Source: Malurus cyaneus samueli
Taxonomy: Eukaryota; Chordata; Aves; Passeriformes; Maluridae
DNA: 64,000 nucleotides
Reading direction: 5' to 3'
Assembly: GCA_009741485.1 (NCBI GenBank)
Contig: CM019216.1
Coordinates: 56,214,918 to 56,278,917, forward strand
The stretch's first letter is position 1. Each line of letters opens with the position of its first letter. A program made the position numbers and the translations under genes. The notes under the pieces are model-generated. The model saw only the letters and a program-made list of their open reading frames with translations. It made no database searches and was not told the DNA's origin. Positions 1 through 11,830 of the stretch are shown piece by piece.

Positions 1-3000
1 AGGAGTCTTTTTTCCAAATTAAGACCTTTCTAACGGTAGCTAGAGAAGCTGATGGGAAAAAAGGAATCTTATTTTATAGACTGATACATGAACTGTTCTG
101 AATATATTATTTATGATATTTATTCTTTATAGCTGTTACAGTAATTCTGCACAAAATCCCAAGATCCATTCAAACTCCACAAGCACACAAAATTTCCTGT
201 TACCAGCACTTAATCAGCCCTAAAGTAGACATTATAAAACTAGAGCTCAACTAGAGAAGTCAGCAAGGAGGCAATGAACTGCAAGAGTACCTGTGAGAAA
301 ATGCAAGCAGAGCTGAAAACCTCTCTGTCACCCTTTGATGCCCCCTCCCACGCCCTTTATCAAGTGATTTCTCTACTTCTTTGCCCAGCTTATACATCCT
401 GCCACGTTCAGTAAACACACAAAAGCCAAATATGTAAATGCAGAACGGAAAACAAAGGGCTACCAGGAAATCACCAGCTAGCACAAATCATGATTGCTTG
501 ACTGTAGTCACTTGGTGGTGGTGGATAAGCCAACTCCATGTTTTTGCTCTAGCAGTCAAGTGGCCCTGGGATGCCAGAGGGTTATTTCTTATTTATACTT
601 ATTGCATTGCTATCATATCTTTGTCAAAACCCTTAAAAAAAAGGAAAAACAAACAAAAAAAAAAAAAAAATCCAGCTGTTTCTTGTAAAATACTATTTTA
701 AAACAATATCTAAATAAAAATGCCTTAATAAAAGGACATTTGGGTCTTTCACATTGTCATCAATTACTTTGTCTGGGAGGGTAGGATGGATACACACACA
801 CCATGCTGACTGTCATGAATGTTGTGCTACATGGCTCATACACACTCATTAGGTGAGTGGTTGTCAACGAATCCTAAAGATCAAAACCGAAGATGCAAGA
901 AATCTGTTTATATAAATAAACTGGAGATCAGACACACAGGACATTACAAGAAAACTGGTTTCCACCCAGAAGAGATGGATTTGAATTTGTTTGTGTTACA
1001 GAAGAGTGAGTTACAGAGATCTGAGAAAAGTATTACAGTACTTACCATGACTGGCAAACAACTCTTCTCTTTAAAATGTTTCTTAGAGAGCTACTGTCTT
1101 GCTCACCCTCCTGTTTCCCCCCTCAGTTTTTACAAGAAAGGCCCTAACACAGCCAAGAGGCAAATATTTTGAGGTAGTGATTAGATATTTTTTCTTTAAA
1201 GCAGTTAGCACAATTGATTCTTCATATATCAGGATTGCCCAGCAGGAAGTGAAACTCCTTTGGTCAGGAGAAAGTCTCAGCCTTCGATCTTTGCATTTCC
1301 CAGTCTCTCTGAGACAACCCATATAACAGGACAGAATACAGTAAAAGAGATGTGCCAAGCAACCATTACTGTAATGAAGAATCAGAGACAAATCAAATGG
1401 CTGTGCCAGGGCATGCAGAACCCATGCATTTCTCCCATTTTTATCTGGTCATGGGACAAGACTTGCAGAGTGTGGTACGGCTGACTCTCATCCTTTCTGG
1501 GCAGTGGTTCCTAGTATTATTCCTGGAGACTCCAGTGTTCAGATTCTGGAGTTAGAGAGATGATTTCTGTCTTTGTGGTACATTTTTAGTGATGTCCAGG
1601 GCTGAAAGGGGGTTGGAAACTCACAGAGAAAAGGTTTCTCTGATTCATGACATGAAAATACCATTTCTCAGGGTAAAAGAAATCTTTATGGGACACACTC
1701 ATTCCTGTTTCTGTCTCTCTGAGGAGGGTATCTGCAAGAGAGACAATATAAGTGGCCTAATCACAAGCCCAGAAGCACCCTTTAAAACATTAACATTCAG
1801 AGAAAGACTTGATTAATTAACTGCAGATTTGGCATTAGAAGTGAAGGCACTCTGTAGGATTTGGGTGCACTGGGGAACAAAACACACCTGTGACGTGGCA
1901 GAAACACAGACACTCTAAACAACAGACCATATCAGCCCAAGCTGGGAGACCACAAAACAAGAACACCAAAACTCTCCAAGCTGATTTCTACCCAAGTCAC
2001 CTGTATCAGGCCTCATTTTATCTGCCCAAACACCACCCATTAGCAATGTCACTGTCTCTCCCTGGAACTGTCCCCTGCATTCTGTCCCTCACCCTGGCAT
2101 GGTCCAGAAACTCCCCAGCATTTCAGTGCTGACCTTCAGTTTCGTCCATCATTTTCATCAGGGAATCAAGACTACTGCTCTTAGGACTGACCTATTCACA
2201 TGAGCTTTTTCTAAACCTTTATTTCTGTATCATTTTCTTTTTTATAGGTTGTTGCAGTCCAACAACCTAGTCTTCATAAAATTTTACCAAGATAAAAAGT
2301 GCTTATGTGGGTTTTAGCTTATTCACATATCTTTATCTGCAGCTTGATTGTCATGCAAAAGATTAGTGGATGAATTCTTACTGCTGCAGGTGTATTTTCT
2401 CCCACAGTATGGTCCTTTTAAAAAAAATTCATTCATTCATTTCTTAGAAAAACACTTCTTGATATCAACTTCAGGTCACATCTGTTAATCCAGTGTCAAC
2501 TCCATTATTGTCAATTACCTTACAAAAACTAGATTTTAATACGAGAAATAGAAATATTCATCATGTCATTTTATAACTCACCAAGTGCTTATTCAGACTA
2601 AAGCACTGATTTCAAAATCACAGCAAGCAACTAAGACATAATTAAACTTTTATCCCTGCAGATTTTGAGAGATATATATCTCCTGCTGAAAAAAATTTAA
2701 AAGAAACAAAATAGTTTTCTGTAGTGGGAAGTTTTAGTTTCATTTTATGTAAGAGCTGGAAGAAATATTTTCATATGAGTACTAGACATGAGAGATAAAA
2801 ATTAAGACAGCAAGAAAGATTTGTTTTGGAATTTTTACAATCAATAATTTGATGTTTTCCCATACTTTGCTTCATTTTCCCATTTACTTCTACATTAGAG
2901 TAAGAACAGAATTGATCTGCTTCTGCATTAAAGAAAAGTTTTCCATCTGGGACCAACTTAGTGAAATACATCTACCCCTTTTCCAGCACAGTGGTCAGCT

Positions 3001-5224
3001 GCATAAATACATTATTATTTCTGAGCCACCTGTGTCCCTTTCCATGCTGCAAACAACACCAGTTGGTGAAACAAGCATCTTGGATAATCATTTGAGACAA
3101 TCATTTTGTCCATAATTATAAGTGGACTTTTATATTCAGGATCCTTTAGCCTAGATCTTATGGAAAATGTGAACAGAAGCCAGGTTCCATGAAACTGCTC
3201 CAAGGGTGTCTACAAGTAGTATGCTACCAGCTCAACCAGCCAAGGGCTTCCAAAGCCAGTGACAGGTACTTCCATTCTGCCCTTCACTGCCCCAGCTCCA
3301 CTGATAATCTGCCCTGGGTCACCTCCCAGACAAAAATTCATGGATTTTGGTTTTTCGTTATTTTTTTTTGCAAAGGTCTTCATACGTTACTGCAGCTTTT
3401 AAATGCAGAATCCATGCAAGAACCATGGTCTCTGCAAGTCCCAGCATCACTTACAGCAGTATGAACAGGACCTTTAAGCACAAACTAAAGATTACTATTC
3501 AACAAAAACTAACCATGCTCAAACAGTGATTATCCAGGTCTCGATCCTGATAAAGTGCTTTAAACTCATTTGTAACAACAGATGTAATCTCCTAACTCAA
3601 ATTTAGTGCTCTACCCCAGCACACTGCAGGAATCCCAGGATAGACCACAAGGCAAGTGTTCTGGCACACTGGCACTGCGTATGCTGCTTGCTTCTTTATG
3701 AGATAAAGAGCCAGGTCTCAACTCCAAGGTAGTATCATCCCCTGATAAATCTTTTTTTGCGTGACAGTCATACACACACCGGGCTGCTGCAGTTCCGTTC
3801 CCCACAGGATAGGAACTAACTCATTCACAAGAAAACTTAGTCTCCCTCTGACTGAGCCACTGACCATCCCTCCACTGCTTGCAAACAACATGGCTTGACT
3901 CAGCCCACTCCAATGCCCTTCAGACCTATATGTATATATTCAATCTCACCTACTCTTAAAAGAACATTGAGAAGACTCTTTTGAAATAGACTGCAGAGAT
4001 GAACCATTAAATAAAATAATCAGGTCAAGACAAGGCTATTGCCTGCCATGAGGCCAGGCTGAACACACAGCAAAATGTAAGGCTAGGAGGAAACCAGATA
4101 CACTTCGTTCCAGAGCCCAAGCTCCATCCTTTATAGCATTCCCATTCAGACACAGACACAGAGAAGTGAATCAAATCCAAACTAGCCTGTGTTTATCCTC
4201 TTTCTTCCTAGGTCTTTATGTACTGTTGTGTCTCATCCCTTCCCTCCTGTACTACCTAGTACGTCCTATTGTTTTTTTCCAGCAAGTTATCTATTGGTTT
4301 GGGGCCAGATCAAAAGATTAGTCATGATAGTAGGCTAAGCAAATCACCCTTGAGTAAGTGTTTACTGGATCAATCCCTTAGACTGTCAGGCTCTTCTGAG
4401 CAAAGGCTGCACTTTATTATTCACATGCAGAGTATTCTGTACACCAAGTGTGTTATATACATAATTCATTTTAAAATAATAATGGTACACCAAGAATGAA
4501 TAACATGCCAGCAGGAAAATTCACTGACTGCACGACTATCAGTAACTCAGAACTGCTCACATATAGTTGAGGCTTGGAAAACCAAACGGATGATAAGGCA
4601 AAGGTTTAAGGCAAATGACTAAGAGTGCTACTCCCAAGAAATTGTCAGGAAAAATCTTCACAAGTATCTGTGCCCCAAATTCATGTTCTAAAGAAATAAC
4701 AATACCAAAGGTGTAAGTATTCTCCCACTCCTACTTGATATACTCAAGGGTAAACAAGGACTTGGAAATAGGAGGATAACATAATGTATATTAAACACAC
4801 GTAATATTTAACTGCATAATAGCACACTTTTCAATGTGAGACACCTTACTGTGTTTATTGTTTATAGATGGTACCTCAAAATCTACAACATTCATAAAGG
4901 AAACAGAGCCTTCTGCACCCCAGTGTGTAGGGTGTGTGTAAAGCCATGTGAGTTATGCATTGACAGACAATTTACATTTACAGAACACAGGCAGTACACT
5001 AGACCAGAAAATGCTTTATGACAAAGTACAAACCTATGACACTGACCTTTCAGCTTCACCGTTTAATCCAGCCTTCACCCTTCTGCAACTAAATATTCAT
5101 GACTAGCATGACCTCTGGGCTCTTCTCTCACACCCAGTTGTACCTAAGAGTCAGTAAATTAACCCTTCCACAAGCCAATGTTTTAGGGAGTTGTCTTCTC
5201 CTCTTACTATTATGCCAGTGGTGG
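1..5224. other. Unique AT-rich non-coding sequence
   Basis: I find no supported gene here. Reading frames are short (under about 120 codons), overlap on both strands and resemble no protein family I know. Small structures only: an A-rich stretch at 635-670 ending in sixteen As, a short CA tract near 792-801, a triple ATTC-like repeat near 2428-2441 and a nine-T run near 3361. No CR1, LTR or RNA gene signature was recognised. Confidence 0.6.
635..670. repeat. A-rich tract
   Basis: A low-complexity stretch of As broken by a few G and C bases, ending in sixteen consecutive As (655-670). I see no retrocopy body upstream and no flanking target duplication, so it is best read as a simple repeat rather than a poly(A) tail. 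Confidence 0.85.
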
Positions 5225-5241
5225 TTTTTTTTTTTTTTTTT
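5225..5241. repeat. T17 homopolymer
   Basis: Seventeen consecutive Ts in unique sequence. It could be the complement of a poly(A) tail, but nothing on the minus strand beside it looks like a processed transcript. Confidence 0.9.
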
Positions 5242-8200
5242 CATTTTGCCATCTACAATAGCCTGGCTATTCTTCTTTCATATTTAAAAACCTTTATGCA
5301 AATCAAGCTGGTAGCACAGCAACCTAAAGTTCTTGCATTAATGCAGAGTATTATTCACATATAAAAATTCCATTTAAATCCCATTAAGGTTATGACATAA
5401 ATCCAAACAAACTAGAAAATGCACAGTTAAGGTGGAAAACTGACATATGTCTTCCAGTCTCTTAGCAGAAGAAAGCAGAATAAGAAACCTATTAGTGTGT
5501 CACCCAGCTGGAGCAAGGCAGAGAAGCACATATGTAACCTTCCTGCCTTTTAACCGTTCCATTGCATCTGGGATTCCTTTGTTTTATTTTTCCTTAATGC
5601 CTGTGCCCCAGAGGGAGAGGTCCTAGAAGATCGTTTTTGTCTGTAAATACTTCTGGACAATATCCATTCTGAGGGACAAGAGAGGCAGCCACTATAAAAC
5701 AGCTGTAAACTGGGGAAAAATATCAGATTAGCATTTTATATTTTTCTGGAGATGTTTCTGGTGGTTAGTAAAAGTCAATGACACATATGACATTGTTTTG
5801 CAAGTGTACCAATCAGCACTGCTGCTACAAGCTGAAGGCACCTACTTTTGTTCTCACATGTTTCTCCCTTGAAATTCCTGACACTTCATAGTAACTATCA
5901 ATACTGTAAAGTTTTGGAAAAAAACAGAATTATGCTTCTGCAATATTTAAAACACTCTCAGCATGGCTGAGCTGAAGGAATGGATGTAGGGAGCACTGTA
6001 TTTTGGATAATCCACTACAGCTGGTGAGGATGTGGAATACAGTAGTGCTGCTGGGCATCTATAGCTTGTATTGCATGTGCCTACATAAGCAGATGGATCT
6101 CTCCACCTATTGTGCATAAAGTTTCATCCTGTAGCCTTCTAATAAGAATAAGTGAGAAAGAAAGAGGTTGGTTGGGCTTTTAGCTGCATTAGTCAGGCTG
6201 CAGATGCTACAGTTAGCTGTGAAATTTCAATCAGAATGTAGTCCAGAGTATGTACCACCCCATATGTTTGTTACACAGGCAAGTATGGCATAGTGAGCTG
6301 TTATCAGAAAGTGGGGGGTTTATTCTTTTTCTTTGGAGTTGAATGCAACTTGATTGCAGTTTTTCTTCTTTTTGGTAATGATAAGTGTACAGAAACAAGC
6401 TGGTTCAGGCAGTGAAGCTGTTGCCTTGACTAGAATCCCAAGTTTGATTTGAATTAGCCATTCGTAAGACAGACATACATATGTACACACACGAGCGCAC
6501 ACACAAAGCTTTGAAAGTGGTTCCATCTGTTTTTTGGTAAGGCTGGGTGATAATTAGGAAAAGTGGAAATATTTCATGTTCTGTGTTTTTGACCTGACAT
6601 GTCTTCCTTCATGTTGTCATTGAACACTTCAGTCCTAAACAGAATGGTATTAATTGGGGATACAGTAGATCAGAGGATTAAAGTTTAGAGACAGGGTGAC
6701 TTATTTTTTTTTAATTTAGAGTATATTTTCTTTCACTCTGCCTTGAAGAAGATATTTTTCCCTTCCTCTGTTCTAAACAAACATTCTACAAATTACACTT
6801 TGAATAAAACACATCACAGACTTCCATGGAAACAGCAGTCAGCATGAGGAAAGAGTGGAAGTGCTCAAGGTGACAAGAATACCTTCTGCAGCACCATCTC
6901 AAGATACAAGATGAACCCTAGCAAGTACAGAAGAGGCTGACCTGACAGTACAAAGCTAAACAAGATCACAATGCTTGGGAGAGAGAGCGAGGAAAGGAAC
7001 ATATGTGCCCAAAGCCATCCTTTCCTGCCAATTATTGAATCCTTGACAAATGACAAATATTCAGGTCTATTTTGGATGAACCTTCAGGGAAGGTTGGGAA
7101 AACAGCTTAAATTGCCAATGCTCAATGTCTTCTTGGATACTTTACATTTCAGATTAAACAATAACTGCAATTAGACAAATATCTGTGAAGGATGGGAGGT
7201 GCCTGCAAGTATATATTGTGATGAAATTCATAGGAGATGCTTTTAGCCTTTGTCCTCAGAGGCCTCTTTCAAACTATGTCAAACTGCTCCAGAGGCCAGG
7301 TCTTCACTGGATTGTGAAGAAAAATGGATTACAAGGCCAACACTGAAAAACACAGCAATAAAATATGTACGTTAGCCATCAACTCTGTGAACTATTATAT
7401 TTATGGAAGCCTTTCCTAAAGAACCAAGAATTTTTTTTTACTTATTCTAGTATTCTTATTCTTTCCAACACCCAAGTGTTCACTGACTCCTATTCCATCT
7501 TTTCTTCTCCCATTTCTAGATGTTTATGCATTCTCACCCAGAGACTCCTCCAGAGCTCTGACACCACATTTTCTTTCACCTAGGATTCCCAGCCGCTCTC
7601 TTCCTCAACTCCACCTTATTCACAGCTCAGCTGCTGCAGTCATCTGATCTGCTCCATGACTCACCTCTTCCCATCACAGTTGTGCCTTCCTTATCAAATA
7701 TAAGATTGTCTTCCAAAATCGTCATTTCTACCTAGAATGAGCATTTGCTAGTCAAACCAAACACTTTCTGCTCCTTCTGTTTCCAATCCTTCCTTTTGCA
7801 CCACTATTCTGCTCCTCACCTCTACCAAAATATCCTCCTTTCTTGAAATCTCTTTTAAAAACAATATAGAGATGACAGCAGTAGGCCAGTTTTGACCTTC
7901 CACCTGGAAGGGTCAGTGGTTTTTTTTTTAATTTTTAAGGGTATCAGTCTGCAGAGACAAGAACCAGTATACTCTAGCTTACAGTGCCAAGAATGTAGTT
8001 TAAACTCCAGAAATAAAAGGATTAAGGCAGTATGCCTTAATAGATCTCTTTAAGTACAGATAGGCTGACTTCAAGGGTTTGCAGCTCATTCTGCTCCAAC
8101 CTTGCTGACATCCATGCCATCTAATCAAACTTGTCACCAAGTCAGATATGCTATTTGAACTCATCTTGTGCTTTCTTTCAAATCCGAATCAACCCAATGA

Positions 8201-9498
8201 AATCAAGAAGCTTAAATAGTAGGGTCCAGAGGTGGAGACTTTTAGGATGACTCATTTTGATACAAATAGATGAAAAAGCTCTTACCCAAGGAGTTCAGCC
8301 AGGAGGTAAAGCAGAACAGGCTCTCAGGAAAAGGATGTTGCTTGCATGGCCAAAGGTTTCAGTCCTACACACCTCTTGTGCATGTGTGAGTGACTCTATT
8401 GACTTATCATGCATTCAAGTGCAGGAGTAGTTTTTTTTTAAGCAAGTAAAAGGCTAAGTGATTTGATCAAGGCCACAAATCAGCATGCCAGAGACAGTTA
8501 TAAGAAACAGAAAACTGTTATAACATGCTAGTAAGCCAGTCAGATTGAAAGTTTAAACTCTGGAGACAGGAGTCACCTTTTATATATCTGAAGTGTGCCC
8601 AGCACTACTGCACTCAGTCCTTGCTGATGTTTCTGAGTGGCAACCTAATGCAGATAACAAATGCCATGTTGACCAATGGACATGGAGCTTTATACAGTTT
8701 TTTTAAAAAACTCTCAGGATCATAAAAACGTTGAAGTTTCAACAGAATAAGGTGTGTCCTCTTCTAAATGTCCTGAGTTATTTTTCTGGATCAATCAAAC
8801 AAAAGAAATACCCTGCTTAGACAGTTTTTCCATATCAAAATTTTCCTTTCAGATTGTTTTGTTCTCTTTACAGCTGTCAGTGATACCACAGCATCTGAAG
8901 TATGAGGAGGAAGTTATGTTGGCTAGCTACTGTGGGAGGAAATAAAGGTGGAAAGAAAATGAAGAAAAACAGTTAAACTTAAAAGGTTTGAAAACTCTTC
9001 ACCTGCATTGACCCCAGAATTGTGCTAATTATGAGGATTAGCATGCTTCCTGTACATTACAATAGCTTACTTTAGCTGCTGGAGAGATGGTCTGCCCACT
9101 CAGACATGAAAGTCCAGCCTACACATTGCTTGCCCATGGAGTCATGGAAAAAATGCAGGTGTCCTAACTGGCACAGTGAAAACACAAGTCTATCAGGAGA
9201 GAACAGGCGTGAGGCAATATCTCATATCCAAGAACGTATCTAAAACCAAACATATATACTCTTGATAAGTGCTTCATTTCTGTCACATCTGATCATCTTC
9301 AAAAATTGCATCAGTTGACCTTATTAGTTTCTGGATCAGCTGTTGCCATCCTCTCTACCACTTGCTTAACAAGATATAATCATTTTGTGGAAAACTTGTA
9401 TGGGGTTCAATTCCTCCCAGACTATCTTCTACTTTGTTTATCTCAGTGAAGGACTGATCAATGACAAAAAGGGTCACATAAGTATGCATACATTTCCT
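5242..9498. other. Non-coding sequence with a pyrimidine-rich block
   Basis: No supported gene. An imperfect CA/TG tract lies at about 6484-6505. From about 7430 to 7860 the plus strand is strongly pyrimidine-rich, with many TCC, CTT and CCT runs; I could not match it to a repeat family. A near-perfect short AT palindrome (T run meeting A run) sits at 8697-8713. A Pol III B-box-like 11-mer, GGTTCAATTCC, is at 9404-9414. Confidence 0.55.
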
Positions 9499-9541
9499 AA
9501 AAAAAAAAAAAAAAAAACAAAAAAAAAAAAAAAAAAAAAAA
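9499..9541. repeat. 43-base A tract with one C
   Basis: Forty-two As interrupted once by C at 9518. It is the longest homopolymer-type tract in the window. Avian CR1 elements end in short octamer-like repeats rather than poly(A), so this is more likely a simple repeat. A degraded poly(A)-tailed retrocopy cannot be excluded: an 11-base sequence upstream (9267-9277) resembles the bases at the 3' edge (9540-9550) at 9 of 11 positions. Confidence 0.9.
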
Positions 9542-11579
9542 GCGCTTCACAAATAGGTGGGCAAACCCAGATCCTTTTGACAGCTGTCCAAACACCACTC
9601 CACTTCGGAAGGATCAAGGCTCTGTATAGTTTGCCAAATTTTAGCCCCAAACACATCAGAAAAAGTCTCAGTAAATGAAATTCAGCACACATTCTCCTGT
9701 TCTGATACTCTTTTAAGCAACACTGCCTCAGGATACATTAGTTTCATTATCTCTGTGTCTATAATAAGATCCTAGTGCATGACAGCCAAAGATTGCCATT
9801 TATCCTTCCACAATGACACGTTTCATTTTGGTTAGTGGAAAGGGTATGTTATGTGAGCCACAGCCCTGTAATTTCTACTCAGCATCGTATCATGGATATG
9901 ACATTTGGCCCTGAATCCTTCCCATGAGAGGAGGGCTGTTGTACTGGTTCAGAATAAATATTGCTGGTGCCTTCAAATAAATATAAAGTTTCACTTTTAG
10001 CTGAACGGATTGGCACAGAAAATTTCTTGGGGGAAGAAAAGGCTTGGAGAAGCCTAAAAACTACATTTTTTTAGTTTACTTTTGAGGTGCATGTTTCCAC
10101 ACAGAGGAGGAAGCTCTTCTTAGATCAAAGACATACATTTTGCAATAGGAACTAATAATTAAGTACCGGCTTATTTCTGTGCACCAGTTCTGGCTTAGTT
10201 GAAACGTTAATCTTTACGATGAAGACTGAAAAATCTAGACTCAGTTTCTCCATCCTTGGCTTCTTCAACATTTATGAAGAGCACTAAATGAAAAAGAGCA
10301 ACGATCAGAGTGCCTACTCTTGAAGTCTGTGTTAAATATTACAGTACCTACAAATAGATACTTAGCCTCAGCATTAACTAATCCTAAATTAGCATCTCCA
10401 TGCAGTTAGGGAAGAGATGTCAAATCTCCAAAGAGAGATTTAAAAACCTAATGCTGGGTGGATAAGTGATGGAGTTGAATAAAATGGTCAGTAAAAAATA
10501 GTGAGAGGAGGAGTACCTGCTGTTTGGCTGAAGATAGAAGATATTTGATGTATGATTTAAAGCTGCTTTAATTATGTGCTTCCAGCTAGAGTTTACCCAG
10601 ACCAGAAAACTCCTCTAAGCACTTAGCAGTGATGACATTTAAGGATCATGAGCTAGAAGTGGGAAATTTTCTAAGTAACTGCACTTTCTCATGACTCTTT
10701 ACAGACACCTGCACCTTATGTGTGAAAAAAAGAAAAAAAAAAAAAAAAAAGGGCGGAGGGAAACAGCAGAAGAGCATACTTTTAAGATGGAGCTGGTTCT
10801 TTCTATAATAGAAACATTTTGTATTTTTCTGAGATTTTGGAGGATTTCATTCAGTGACACAGCAGACCCATTTCTATTTATTGTGAACTTGTTCTTTGTG
10901 AGGCACACTTAGCTTAATATTAATGACACGTCAGGGGGACAAATTTTAGTACTTTAAAGTCTGTCCACCTCCTTAGTCTAGAGCACCACACACATGTGAG
11001 CTACATAGCTCAGCTTCACTGCTGAAGGGTTTGTCCCAGCTGTCTGTGGAGGGGTAGCTGCAAAGACACAGATAGAACACAGCAAGATTCATATAAACAG
11101 CAGAGCTGTCACTGAAGCTATCCAGGGTACAGGACTGCCAGGGACTTTGAATATCTACTCTAGTAGGTAATCTGTGATGAAATCCTTTCTGAAAGTAATG
11201 TCTGTGAGCTACCATGTCTATGGAAGAGGCAGGGCAGCCACTGTGGAGTGGCACCACCCATCCCATTGACAGTACTGTCCCCCCAGTATTGCCTCATCTT
11301 GCATGTGGAATCACTGGAGACACCGTGACAATGATCTTCCTCTCTTCTTTCCACATATGTTCTCAGCTTATCTAGAGGGATTATCAAAATGCAAAAACAA
11401 TGGTGTGCCACCGAGGAGCAATGTTTTAACTGGTATCAAAGATGTGGAAGAAAATAATGCAGAGGAACATCCCACGCACATTCCTCTCAAAAGACATTTT
11501 TAAACACTCTGTGGAAGAAGAATGGGTAGCTTGCACATTTTCTGCCAGCCACCTGAGGTTGATAGAGCTTATAAAAAGT
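9542..11579. other. Unique AT-rich non-coding sequence
   Basis: No gene or transposon was recognised. It holds one A-rich tract at about 10725-10750. The surrounding frames on both strands are low-complexity translations of that tract or short random frames. Confidence 0.55.
10725..10750. repeat. A-rich tract
   Basis: Seven As, one G, then eighteen As, followed directly by a GGGCGGAGGG stretch. It is a simple repeat with no visible retrocopy body. Confidence 0.85.
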
Positions 11580-11830
11580 AACAGAATCATAGATTCATAG
11601 AACAGTTAAGGTTGAAACACACCTGCACAATCACTGAGTCCAACAACTAACCTGGCACACCATGTTCACCACTAGGCTACATACCCAAGTATCATATCCA
11701 TACATTTTTTGAATACTTCCAGGGACGGTGATTCTACAACTTCCTTGAGCAGTTTGTTGAGCTGACCAGAAAGCAAAACACCTCTTCTAAGTTTATTTCG
11801 AAATTTTGAGTACCTTAATGCAAAACACAT
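11580..11830 (-). mobile_element. CR1 LINE fragment, 3' end (minus strand)
   Basis: Chicken-repeat-1 non-LTR retrotransposon tail, inserted in reverse. The plus strand opens with AGAATCATAGATTCATAGAA, the complement of the ATTCTATGA-type 3' terminal repeats typical of CR1. It continues into the complement of the CR1 3' untranslated region. On the minus strand the last coding residues are readable just before the stop at 11672-11674, including EVVESPSLEVF, a hallmark of the CR1 ORF2 C-terminus. The element is strongly 5'-truncated, as most genomic CR1 copies are, and diverged, so it is old and inactive. The subfamily is not assigned, and the 5' boundary near 11830 is uncertain because similarity fades there. 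Confidence 0.9.

Noticed and set aside
1166..1180. TTGAGGTAGTGATTAG, resembling the let-7 seed
   Set aside because: It departs from let-7 after the first nine bases and has no hairpin partner nearby.
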